DNA of 64,000 nt, taken from positions 1-64,000 of the forward strand of contig NZ_JAGHRC010000008.1 of assembly GCF_017743975.1 (NCBI RefSeq). Reading direction: 5' to 3'. Of the stretch, positions 16,670-24,919 are shown in pieces. A program made the position numbers and the translations under genes. The notes beneath the pieces were generated by a model that did not search any database, had not been told where the DNA came from, and was given only the letters and a program-made list of their open reading frames with translations. The DNA is from Ruegeria sp. R14_0 (lineage in GTDB: Bacteria > Pseudomonadota > Alphaproteobacteria > Rhodobacterales > Rhodobacteraceae). How positions within the stretch are numbered: position 1 is the first letter of the stretch; each line of letters starts with the position of its first letter.

Positions 16670-17739
16670 TTCTTGAACTGATCGAAGGGCCAGACCATCA
16701 GGTAGTCCCTGATGTTGCCGTAGAGTTTCCCCAGACCAAGCGGTTCGATCAGAAGGATAACGACGATCAGCGCGCCATAGACCGCGTTCGGGATATGGGC
16801 GAGCGTTTCGATGTTCACTTGCATGCCCAGCCCTTCGCTTATCGAAACGACAAGACCGTTCACAAGCCCGGGAACCAGCAGGATCAGGGCAACACCGAAA
16901 TAGGATCCGATGATGCTGCCAAGCCCGCCAACGATCACCATCGCAAGAACCTGGATCGAAACGGCAACCGAGAACTGCTCTGGCGCGGCAAGAAAGAAGA
17001 AGGTGGCAACAAGCAACGCACCGCTGACGCCGGCGATAAACGACGATGTCGCGAAGGCCAGGATCTTGTAGTAGAAGCTGTTCACACCCAGGATCGCGGC
17101 GGCAAAATCCTTTTCCCGCACGGCGACCAGGGCACGTCCAAGCCCGGAGCGCTTGAGGTTGAGCATGAAGATCGTGACCAACACACACCATCCAAAAGCG
17201 ACATAGTAATACCCGGTATCCGACGTGATGTCCTGCCCGAGCAGCGCAAGTGTCGGCGATTGCAGCGATGCGTGCGAGCCCCCTGAGATCATTGGCGAAT
17301 GGGTCAGAACCCAATCCATCACAAACTGCATCGCAAGAGTCGTGAGGGCGAGGTAGAGACCCTTGACCCGCAATGCGGCAAAGGCGAACAGGCTGCCAAT
17401 CACGGATGACATCAGCCCGCCGATGATCAGGGCAAATTCCCACGGCACCCCAAATCGAGCGGCGTGGATCGCCGAGTACGCCCCGACCGCCATCACCGCG
17501 GCATAGCCCAGGTGCAGCTGCCCAGCCCAACCTGTCACCAGGTTCAGCCCGAGTGCGGCTGCCGTCCAGATCAGCCACGGGAGCATGTAACCGTTCAGGT
17601 AGAGCGAAGGTATGATGAATGGCGCAGCAAGGCCCAACAGGAGGATGAACGCGGCCAGGTTCCGGTCGGCAGGGACCTTGAAGATACGGCTGTCCGAGAC
17701 ATAGTTCGCGTGATGGACGCCGGAAAGTCTGTAAAACAT
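16666..17739 (-). CDS. livM: ABC transporter permease LivM
   Basis: A 357-residue inner-membrane permease with about ten hydrophobic segments. It has the LivM signature region WAGQLHLGYAAVMAVGAYS and the EAA-like loop GLGRALVAVREKDFAAAILG. It lies between livF and livH, with three bases to livH. It forms the translocation path with LivH. Confidence 0.92.
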   Translation of the reverse strand: MFYRLSGVHHANYVSDSRIFKVPADRNLAAFILLLGLAAPFIIPSLYLNGYMLPWLIWTAAALGLNLVTGWAGQLHLGYAAVMAVGAYSAIHAARFGVPWEFALIIGGLMSSVIGSLFAFAALRVKGLYLALTTLAMQFVMDWVLTHSPMISGGSHASLQSPTLALLGQDITSDTGYYYVAFGWCVLVTIFMLNLKRSGLGRALVAVREKDFAAAILGVNSFYYKILAFATSSFIAGVSGALLVATFFFLAAPEQFSVAVSIQVLAMVIVGGLGSIIGSYFGVALILLVPGLVNGLVVSISEGLGMQVNIETLAHIPNAVYGALIVVILLIEPLGLGKLYGNIRDYLMVWPFDQFKK

Positions 17740-17742
17740 GCC

Positions 17743-18630
17743 TTACACCCTTTCGATGTCGTGACGGCCGAACAGACCGTGCGGGCGGATCATCACCGTA
17801 AGAATGAGCACGGCGGCGACGATAAGCTCGCGGCTCCCGCCTCCGACCAGCGGATCGAGGAAATCGGCGCCGACGTTTTCGACCACGCCCAGAATGATGC
17901 CCGCGACCACGGCGCCAAGGATGGAATCGAGACCGCCAAGAACGGCCACCGTCAGCCCTTTGAGCAGCAACAGCGACAGCGCCTGATCGACACCCTGGAT
18001 TTCGCCCCAGATCACACCTGCCGCCACGGCCACCACAGACGCCAGCGCCCAGGATAGCCCGACACCGCGCTCGACCGAGACACCAACCGACCACGACGCC
18101 ATGTAATCATCCGCGATCGCCCGCAGCTTGATCCCGGTGCGGGTCCGGAAGAACAGCATGAACGCGACGAACAGAGCCAGCGCGACGCCTGCACCGACAA
18201 GATGGATGCGGCTAACGAAGATGTCGCCCAGGAACAGCGGCTCATAGCTGACGCCCAGTTCCATCGAACGCGACGTCCCGCCCCAGATTGCAAGCGTTGT
18301 GCCCCGCAGGAAAATATCGAGGCCAAGTGTCAGCATCAGGATCATGACGACCGGGCGTCCGGCAAGACGCCGCAGCGCCACCCGCTCGATGCCAAAACCC
18401 AGGCCGAACATGATGACCGCAGCCAGCGGAATGGCCAGCCACAAAGGCAGACCCGCATCGTACGACAGGGCAAGAACCACGTAGGCCCCCACCATCGTCA
18501 GCCCGCCCTGCGCCAGATTGGGCACCGAGGACGCCTTGTAGATCAGCACAAGTCCAATGGCGAACAGCGAATACAACAGGCCCGTCAGGGCCCCGTTGAT
18601 CGCAAGCTCGGCTAGAAATATCCAGTCCAT
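17743..18630 (-). CDS. livH: ABC transporter permease LivH
   Basis: A 295-residue permease with multiple membrane spans and the typical N-terminus LLYSLFAIGLVLIYKAS followed by PNLAQGG, the LivH pattern. It directly abuts the acyl-CoA ligase gene, whose stop ends at 18631. The interleaving of a ligase among transporter genes is common in clusters importing aromatic or alicyclic acids. It suggests uptake coupled to CoA activation. Confidence 0.92.
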   Translation of the reverse strand: MDWIFLAELAINGALTGLLYSLFAIGLVLIYKASSVPNLAQGGLTMVGAYVVLALSYDAGLPLWLAIPLAAVIMFGLGFGIERVALRRLAGRPVVMILMLTLGLDIFLRGTTLAIWGGTSRSMELGVSYEPLFLGDIFVSRIHLVGAGVALALFVAFMLFFRTRTGIKLRAIADDYMASWSVGVSVERGVGLSWALASVVAVAAGVIWGEIQGVDQALSLLLLKGLTVAVLGGLDSILGAVVAGIILGVVENVGADFLDPLVGGGSRELIVAAVLILTVMIRPHGLFGRHDIERV

Positions 18631-20550
18631 TTATACCTCCCTGACGGGAAGGATTCTTTCAACCTTCCCTACTTCCCCGGTCTCGTAAGTCACCTGCGCG
18701 CTTACATGGACCTCTTTTGAACCGTCGTAGAGTGCCGCGATCACGTCAGCGTAGCGTTCCTGAACGACCTTGCGCCGCAGTTTTCGGGTTCGCGTGATCT
18801 CGCCATCGTCGGGGTCGAACTCTTTCGGCAGACTGACAAAGCGCTTCAGGCGCAATGGTTTGGTGACGGCCTTGTTGACCCGCTCAAACGCCTCGCCCAG
18901 CAATGCCGCGACCTCTTCGCGCTGCGACAGATCGGCATAAGACACATAAGGCACGCCATTCACCTCGGCCCAGTGCCCCACAGCCTCGAAATCCACACAG
19001 ACCATCGCCGTCAATTCATCAAGGCCCGCGCCGATCACCGCCGCGTCCTTGATATACGGGCTGAATTTCAGCCGGTTCTCGATGTAGTTTGGCACATAAC
19101 GTTCACCGCCAGCCGTATGCATGACCTCGGAGACACGGCCCAAAACGACGAGGTGGCCGTCATCCTCCAGATAACCGGCATCGCCCGTATGCAGCCAGCC
19201 GTCCGCAAGGGCCTCGGCGGTCGCTTCGGGCTTGTTGAAGTAGCCTTCAAACACGCTGTCCGAACGCACCAGGATCTCGCCGTCCTCGGCGATGCTCAGC
19301 TCGACACCCGGCGCGGGTTTGCCAACGGTATGCAGCCGCACCTCGCCCGGTGCCTGGATCGCATTGATCGCGCTGTTTTCGGTCTGACCGTAGAGCTGGC
19401 GCAGCTTGATCCCCAGGGCGCGGTAGAACACAAACGTGTCTTCACCGATCGCTTCGCCGCCGGTGAAGGCGTTCTTCAGACGGCTCATGCCGAACTGGTC
19501 TTTGATCGGACCGAACACGATCGCCTCGCCCAGCAAGCGGCCCAAAGGCTCCAGTGCGCCGCCGCTCTTGCCATTCAGCTTGGCCGTCTCGGCCGCAACG
19601 GCCCGGTCCATGAAGAAATGGTACAGCCATTTCTTGAGAGGGGTCGAATTTTCGATGCCGACCTGGATTGTCGTCAGCATCTGGTCCCAGCTTCTTGGCG
19701 CCGCCAGATAGAAGGTCGGCGCAATCTCACGCATGTCGCGGATCACCGTTTCCTGCCGCTCGGGCACGTTCACTGTGAACCTCAGCAGCAACGCCGCCGC
19801 GACGGTAATGGCGTAATCCCCCACCCAGGCCATGGGCAGATAGGCAAGCACATCCTCGTTTTTGTCAAAGGCCCCCGCCGCATGGCCGTTGCGGGCCGCG
19901 GCAAGCACGTTTTTTTGGCTTAGAACGATCCCTTTGGGCGCGCCCGTGGTGCCGGACGAATGCATGAAGATCGCCGGATCGCCAGGCTTTGCCCGCTGCA
20001 AAAGCGCGTCACGCAACCCCGGTGCTTCGTTCAGGTCGTGCAGACCAACCTCGATCAGGTGATCCCAGGACATCAGGCCTTCGACCTCATAGAACCCAAG
20101 GCCGCGCGTTTCATCATAGATGATGTGGTCGATGCCTTTCGCGCCGGCGTCCTTCAGTTCAAGGATCTTGTCGACCTGTTCCTGATCCTCGGCGATGGCC
20201 GCGACAATCTCGACTTCGCCGAGAAAGTGCTGGAGTTCCGCAAGCGTCGCGCCCGCATAGGCAGGCATTGCATAGGCCCCCAGCAATGAGACGGCCAGCA
20301 TCCCGCCATACAGACGTGCCCGGTTGTCGCCCAGAATAAGCACGGCTTTGCCCGGCTCTACACCGATCTTCTCCAGCCCGGCGGCACAGGCAAGCACCTC
20401 TTCGGCATACTCCGCCCAGGTGGTTTCCTTCCAGATCCCGCGTTCCTTTTCACGAAGCGCGATTTCGCTTCCGTGGCGCGACGCGTTATGCGCCAGCAAG
20501 GCACCGATCGTATCGCCGTCCGAAGACTGGTTCTTCGTAAAATCAGTCAT
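18631..20550 (-). CDS. AMP-dependent long-chain-type acyl-CoA ligase
   Basis: A 639-residue adenylate-forming enzyme with the P-loop MHSSGTTGAPKG (196-207), YGQTE, GWLHTGDAGYLEDDGHLVVLG, and a C-terminal lysine region TRTRKLRRKVVQERY, as in the FAA/FadD15 group. It should convert the imported acid to its CoA thioester with ATP at the inner face of the membrane. It overlaps livG by eight bases and abuts livH, so transport and activation genes are one unit. The substrate is unknown. Confidence 0.9.
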   Translation of the reverse strand: MTDFTKNQSSDGDTIGALLAHNASRHGSEIALREKERGIWKETTWAEYAEEVLACAAGLEKIGVEPGKAVLILGDNRARLYGGMLAVSLLGAYAMPAYAGATLAELQHFLGEVEIVAAIAEDQEQVDKILELKDAGAKGIDHIIYDETRGLGFYEVEGLMSWDHLIEVGLHDLNEAPGLRDALLQRAKPGDPAIFMHSSGTTGAPKGIVLSQKNVLAAARNGHAAGAFDKNEDVLAYLPMAWVGDYAITVAAALLLRFTVNVPERQETVIRDMREIAPTFYLAAPRSWDQMLTTIQVGIENSTPLKKWLYHFFMDRAVAAETAKLNGKSGGALEPLGRLLGEAIVFGPIKDQFGMSRLKNAFTGGEAIGEDTFVFYRALGIKLRQLYGQTENSAINAIQAPGEVRLHTVGKPAPGVELSIAEDGEILVRSDSVFEGYFNKPEATAEALADGWLHTGDAGYLEDDGHLVVLGRVSEVMHTAGGERYVPNYIENRLKFSPYIKDAAVIGAGLDELTAMVCVDFEAVGHWAEVNGVPYVSYADLSQREEVAALLGEAFERVNKAVTKPLRLKRFVSLPKEFDPDDGEITRTRKLRRKVVQERYADVIAALYDGSKEVHVSAQVTYETGEVGKVERILPVREV

Positions 20551-21349
20551 GCGACCCTCCGATATATGCCTCGACGACCCGCGGGTCCTTTACGACTTCT
20601 TTCGGAATGCCGCTGGCGATCATTTCGCCATAGTTCAGGGCCAGCATCCGGTCACAAATGCCGGTAATGACATCCATATGGTGCTCGATCAGCAGGACGC
20701 TGACGCCCCGTTCGGCACGGGCATCCAGAATGAAGCGGGACATATACCCCTTCTCTTCCTGGTTCATGCCTGCCATCGGCTCATCCAGAATCAGCATTTC
20801 CGGTTCTGCCACCAATGCCCGCGCCAGCTCGACCCGTTTTTTCAACCCGATCGGAAGACCATCGACCAACTCATGCCGGATGCTCTCGAGTTGTAGAAAC
20901 TCGATCACCTCTTCGACGATCTTGCGGTTCTCGATCTCTTCGCGCTGTGCGGCCCACCAATAAAGCGCGGTGCGCAAGACGCCCGGCTTCATGTGGATGT
21001 GCCGCCCGAGCAGAATGTTGTCCAGCACGCTCATCCCGTTGAACAGGGCAAGGTTCTGGAACGTCCGGGCAACCCCGAGTTTGGCAACCTTATGAGGCGC
21101 CGTGCCCGTGATGTCCTCCCCCCCCAGCCGGACAGTGCCAACATTTGGTGGGTAAAACCCGGTGATTGCGTTGGTCAGTGTTGTCTTGCCACTGCCATTC
21201 GGGCCGACAAGTCCGAAAATTTCGCCCTGGCGAATAGTAAGATCCACACCGGTGACAGCGACGATGCCGCCAAACCGGCGTTCGATCCCGCTGCATTCCA
21301 GTATCGTCCCGTCACCGGCACCAATTGCTGTTTTGCTCTTCGTCGTCAT
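20543..21349 (-). CDS. livG: ABC transporter ATP-binding protein LivG
   Basis: A 268-residue ATPase with Walker A GPNGSGKT (49-56), Walker B MLILDEPMAGMN and the His of the switch region in LLIEHHMDV. The ABC signature is altered to IGLKKRVELARAL, a change seen in other LivG-type ATPases. It follows the SDR gene and overlaps the ligase start. Confidence 0.9.
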   Translation of the reverse strand: MTTKSKTAIGAGDGTILECSGIERRFGGIVAVTGVDLTIRQGEIFGLVGPNGSGKTTLTNAITGFYPPNVGTVRLGGEDITGTAPHKVAKLGVARTFQNLALFNGMSVLDNILLGRHIHMKPGVLRTALYWWAAQREEIENRKIVEEVIEFLQLESIRHELVDGLPIGLKKRVELARALVAEPEMLILDEPMAGMNQEEKGYMSRFILDARAERGVSVLLIEHHMDVITGICDRMLALNYGEMIASGIPKEVVKDPRVVEAYIGGSHD

Positions 21350-21387
21350 TTAAGTCCCATTGTCCCCACTTAGGTTCATGGCTTTCA

Positions 21388-22242
21388 TCAGGAAATCCGG
21401 AAGTAGTCCGGTCGCCCCGTTGGCCATGGATCCCCCCACAATTGTTGCCCGCCGTCGATGTTCAGAACTTCGCCGGTTACAAATTTTCCTGAATTGGCCG
21501 CCATATAGACAACGCCTTCTGCGACATCCCATTCATCTCCGGCATGCCGCATCGGATTGGAGTCCTGAAAGGTCGCAGAGCCCTCGGCTGGGTAGTTCCC
21601 GAAACCGTTGCTTTCGCAGCACCCCGGTGCCACGCAGTTCACGCGGATATCATGCGGTGCCCATTCTACCGCCACCGACTTGGACAGGTAAATCACCCCT
21701 GCGCGGGCCGCACAGGTATGCGCGATCCCGGGCATGCCGCGCCAGATATCGGCCACGATGTTCACGATGGAGCCCGGCTGCTTGTTCTCGACCCAGTGGC
21801 GCGCCATGGCTTGCATCATCCACCAGGTGCCGTTGAGGTTGGTGTCAATGACCGCGTTCCAGCCGTTCGGGCTGAAGTCCAGCGCCGCCTGGGGGAACTG
21901 GCCCCCGGCATTGTTCACCAGCACGTCGATCGAGCCGAATTCCTGATTTGTCCCGGCGATAAACTCCCCAACCTGTTCGGGGTCGCGGATGGTCATCGGC
22001 ATCGCGAAGACCTTCGCGCCCAGGCTTTCGAGGAATGCCTTGGCCGAAGCCAGCTTTTCCTCGTTGCGTCCATTGATCGCCAAGTTGGCACCCAGTTTGG
22101 CGAACAGGGCCGCAATTGCCAGCCCCAAACCGCCACCTGCTCCGGTGACAACGACGGTTTTGCCTGCGAACAGGTCGCCAGCATATACAGTCGAGCGTGT
22201 TGCGAGGTCTTCTTTCGAAGACCCGAACTGCGTCTCACTCAT
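21388..22242 (-). CDS. SDR-family oxidoreductase with substituted catalytic Tyr/Lys
   Basis: A 284-residue Rossmann protein with the cofactor motif TGAGGGLG (33-40) and NNAG (110-113). The usual Tyr-x3-Lys pair reads Thr176-CAA-Arg180 (HTCAARAGVIYLSKS). In this respect it resembles 2,4-dienoyl-CoA reductases and related SDRs that lack the classical Tyr, so reduction of an unsaturated acyl-CoA is a fair guess. ATG 22242 follows a GGAGG site; an ATG five codons upstream is weaker. It is the first gene of the transporter-ligase unit and lies 42 bases from operator 3. Confidence 0.83.
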   Translation of the reverse strand: MSETQFGSSKEDLATRSTVYAGDLFAGKTVVVTGAGGGLGLAIAALFAKLGANLAINGRNEEKLASAKAFLESLGAKVFAMPMTIRDPEQVGEFIAGTNQEFGSIDVLVNNAGGQFPQAALDFSPNGWNAVIDTNLNGTWWMMQAMARHWVENKQPGSIVNIVADIWRGMPGIAHTCAARAGVIYLSKSVAVEWAPHDIRVNCVAPGCCESNGFGNYPAEGSATFQDSNPMRHAGDEWDVAEGVVYMAANSGKFVTGEVLNIDGGQQLWGDPWPTGRPDYFRIS

Positions 22243-22284
22243 GACGCCTCCTCCCATTCCCCATTCAGGGCAGTTGATGCAAAT

Positions 22285-22298
22285 CTAACGCGTGTTAG
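22285..22298. promoter_or_regulatory. Operator palindrome 3
   Basis: CTAACGCGTGTTAG matches the shared operator with one mismatched pair, and outer bases extend the match to TCTAAC/GTTAGA. It precedes the SDR-livG-ligase-livHMF unit. Confidence 0.65.
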
Positions 22299-22347
22299 AA
22301 AAATATCAAGAAAACATTTCGCAGGTGTTACCGCCCGTCCCCTCCGT

Positions 22348-23514
22348 TCAGTAAGACTTTGGAAGCCCAAGAGCTTTTTCTGCTATGAACGACAAAAGCA
22401 TCTGTGGCGTCACCGGTACTATTCGGAACAGCAGCGCCTCGCGCACCAGCCGCTCCACATGATATTCCTTGGCGTATCCGAATCCGCCAAACGTCATCTG
22501 CGCGACTTCGGTCGCTTCGACCGCGGCGTCTGCCGCCAATAGCTTGGCCGCGTTCGCCTCGACTCCGCAGGGCTCTCCGGCGTCGTAAAGGGCGGCGGCG
22601 TGCATCACCATGAGGTTGGCGGCCTCCACCTGCGCCCACGCCTTGGCCAGCGGATGCTGAACGCCCTGATTCTGGCCGATTGGCCGGTCGAAAACCACCC
22701 GTTCCCTGGCATATTGCACCGCGCGCGCCAGAGCGTTGCGGGCGATGCCGATGCACTCGCCGGCCACAAGGATGCGCTCAGGGTTCAGCCCGTGCAGAAT
22801 CTGCCGAAAGCCCTTGCCCTCTTCTCCGATCAGGTCTTCAGCAGGTATCGGCAGCCCGTCGATGAAGACCTCGTTCGAATCGACCGCCTTGCGCCCCATC
22901 TTCTCGATCTCTCGAACATCAACGAAATCGCGGTTGAGATCGGTATAGAACAGACTCAGACCATCGGTCGGGCTGGTCACATCCTCAAGACGCGTTGTTC
23001 TCGCCAGAAGCAGCATCTTGTCCGCCACCTGCGCTGTTGAAATCCAGACCTTCTGCCCATGCACGACATACCTGTCCCCCTGCTGCACCGCCATCGTCTT
23101 CAACTTGGTGGTGTCCAGCCCGGTTGTTGGCTCGGTCACGGCGAAACAGGCCTTTTCATCACCCGCGATTAGGGGGGGCAACATGCGCGCGCGCTGTTCA
23201 TCAGTCCCGAACTTCACCACCGGGTTGAGCCCGAAAATGTTCATGTGGATGGTCGAGGCCCCGCTCGCGCCAGCCCCGGACTCGGCAATCGCCTGCATCA
23301 TGATCGTCGCTTCAGTGATCCCCAGGTCGGCGCCGCCGACCGCTTCAGGCATGGCGATGCCAAGCCAACCGCCATCGGCCATTGCCCTGTGCAAATCATG
23401 CGGAAAACCACCGTTGCGATCCCGGTCCAGCCAGTAGTCATCGTCGAATTGTGCACAAATCCGCAGAATATGGTCCCGGATTTCCTGTTGGTCGGTGGTC
23501 ATTCTAAATGTCAT
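22348..23514 (-). CDS. Acyl-CoA dehydrogenase
   Basis: A 388-residue dehydrogenase with AVTEPTTGLDTTKLKT, KVWISTAQVADKMLLLART and FGGFGYAKEYHVERL. The residue expected to be the base is the Glu in GLNPERILVAGE, the isovaleryl/long-chain position. The start overlaps the stop of the CaiB gene by four bases (ATGA), so the pair is co-translated: CoA transfer followed by alpha-beta oxidation of the same intermediate is likely. Confidence 0.88.
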   Translation of the reverse strand: MTFRMTTDQQEIRDHILRICAQFDDDYWLDRDRNGGFPHDLHRAMADGGWLGIAMPEAVGGADLGITEATIMMQAIAESGAGASGASTIHMNIFGLNPVVKFGTDEQRARMLPPLIAGDEKACFAVTEPTTGLDTTKLKTMAVQQGDRYVVHGQKVWISTAQVADKMLLLARTTRLEDVTSPTDGLSLFYTDLNRDFVDVREIEKMGRKAVDSNEVFIDGLPIPAEDLIGEEGKGFRQILHGLNPERILVAGECIGIARNALARAVQYARERVVFDRPIGQNQGVQHPLAKAWAQVEAANLMVMHAAALYDAGEPCGVEANAAKLLAADAAVEATEVAQMTFGGFGYAKEYHVERLVREALLFRIVPVTPQMLLSFIAEKALGLPKSY

Positions 23515-24722
23515 GGCGTCCCCTTGCCTTCCAGTCTCACGAGTCCTGCCTCACAAAGGTCAGAGATCTGCTCATCATCGAGGCCAAGATCGTTTAGAAT
23601 ACTTCGGCTGTCTGCGCCGGGCGATCTTCCCAGCCAGCGAAGTTCACCGGGCGTCGCGCTTAGATGCGGGATCGGACCGATGACTTGGGTCTGCTCGCCG
23701 TCGACCGATACGATGTTCCCGCGATGGCGTATCTGCTCATTGGTCGTGATCTCCTCGACGCTAAACACCCGAGAGGCAACCGCATCATGTCGGGCGAATA
23801 CAGCCGTAACTTCTTCAGCGGTGTGCTGCGTGACGAAATCATTGATCGCGTCAAAGACCACCGCCATGTGCTGCGACATCTCGCCGAGTGTCTCGAACCG
23901 CGGGTCATCGGCCAAAGAGTCCCCTCCGACCGCCCGCAACAGGCGTTGCGCTGTTTCCGCGCTACCTGCCGAGACGGTCAGCCAAACCCCATCAGACGTG
24001 CGGAACATGCCCCCCGGCGCAAAGTCCATCGGCTGGCGCAGCCCGTTGCGCCGCGGCGAAAGGTTAGCACCCGTCAACGCGGGAACAGGATAGTCCATCA
24101 ATCGAAGCAGCGCTTCGAATACCGCCAGATCGACAACCTGACCCCGTGCTATCCCCTTTTCGCGGGCGAACAGCGCAATCATGATTCCCAATGCGCCCAT
24201 CAGACCTGTCGTGCTGTCGGCCGCCGGAAATCCGGGGTGCATCGGCGGCCCGTCGGGGAAACCAGTCAGATAGGCCAGACCGCTCATAGCCTCAGCCGCG
24301 CGCCCGAAAGCCGGCACGTCGCGCATCGGGCCATCCTGACCGTAACCCGATACACGCAGAATAACCAGATCCGGGTTCCATTCATGCAGGGTTTCAGGCC
24401 CGACACCCGCACGTTCAAGCACGCCTGGCCGGAAATTTTCAACAAGTACGTCGGCGCTTTCAACCAGTCTGCGCAGGATGTCCCGGCCTTCGCCCGACTT
24501 CCAGTCTAGGCTCAGAATTTTTTTGTTGCGGCCCAGAGTTTTCCACCAAACGCCAACCCCGTCCCCGGCCCTTGGTCCGAGATCGCGCATCATGTCCGTC
24601 CGGTTGGGTGCCTCAATCTTGATGACGTCTGCCCCAAAATCAGAAAGCAGCGAGGTCGAGAGTGGTCCAGCAATAACATGACCGAGCTCGATGATTTTCA
24701 GCTGATGAAGTGGGGAGGTCAT
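23511..24722 (-). CDS. Type III (CaiB/BaiF family) CoA-transferase
   Basis: A 403-residue CaiB-family protein with the typical start IIELGHVIAGPLSTSLLSDF and Asp169 in FPAADSTTG, at the catalytic aspartate position of formyl-CoA transferase. The racemase His is absent (VPAFGRAAE). It is first in a two-gene unit with the dehydrogenase. Its start codon lies six bases from a long palindrome, so the ribosome-binding region sits within a hairpin-forming operator. Confidence 0.85.
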   Translation of the reverse strand: MTSPLHQLKIIELGHVIAGPLSTSLLSDFGADVIKIEAPNRTDMMRDLGPRAGDGVGVWWKTLGRNKKILSLDWKSGEGRDILRRLVESADVLVENFRPGVLERAGVGPETLHEWNPDLVILRVSGYGQDGPMRDVPAFGRAAEAMSGLAYLTGFPDGPPMHPGFPAADSTTGLMGALGIMIALFAREKGIARGQVVDLAVFEALLRLMDYPVPALTGANLSPRRNGLRQPMDFAPGGMFRTSDGVWLTVSAGSAETAQRLLRAVGGDSLADDPRFETLGEMSQHMAVVFDAINDFVTQHTAEEVTAVFARHDAVASRVFSVEEITTNEQIRHRGNIVSVDGEQTQVIGPIPHLSATPGELRWLGRSPGADSRSILNDLGLDDEQISDLCEAGLVRLEGKGTP

Positions 24723-24728
24723 ATGGTC

Positions 24729-24770
24729 TCTTCGCTAATAATCTAACATCCGTTAGATTATTAGCGAAGA
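24729..24770. promoter_or_regulatory. Operator 4 within a 42-bp palindrome
   Basis: Two perfect 19-base arms (TCTTCGCTAATAATCTAAC and its complement) flank the four bases ATCC. The inner part (24743-24756) is the shared operator CTAACA-N2-CGTTAG. It lies immediately upstream of the CoA-transferase start, so it may act as a repressor site and also as an mRNA hairpin over the ribosome-binding region. Confidence 0.8.
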
Positions 24771-24919
24771 TGCGGATCAAATTCAAGCGGTGAGTGCGAT
24801 TCGAATGGCTCGGGAAAGGGTCAACGATTGCTGTCTTTTAGAAATTTGCGGTCAGACAGAGAGAATGTTTGTCCACAAAGTCGTCACCTTAATCACGGGC
24901 TATCGACCAGTTCGCAAAG

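Noticed and set aside
15842..18094. A 750-residue open frame spanning livF and the reverse of livM
   Set aside because: Only its last 275 codons match an ABC ATPase; the rest is an out-of-frame reading of livM and livH.
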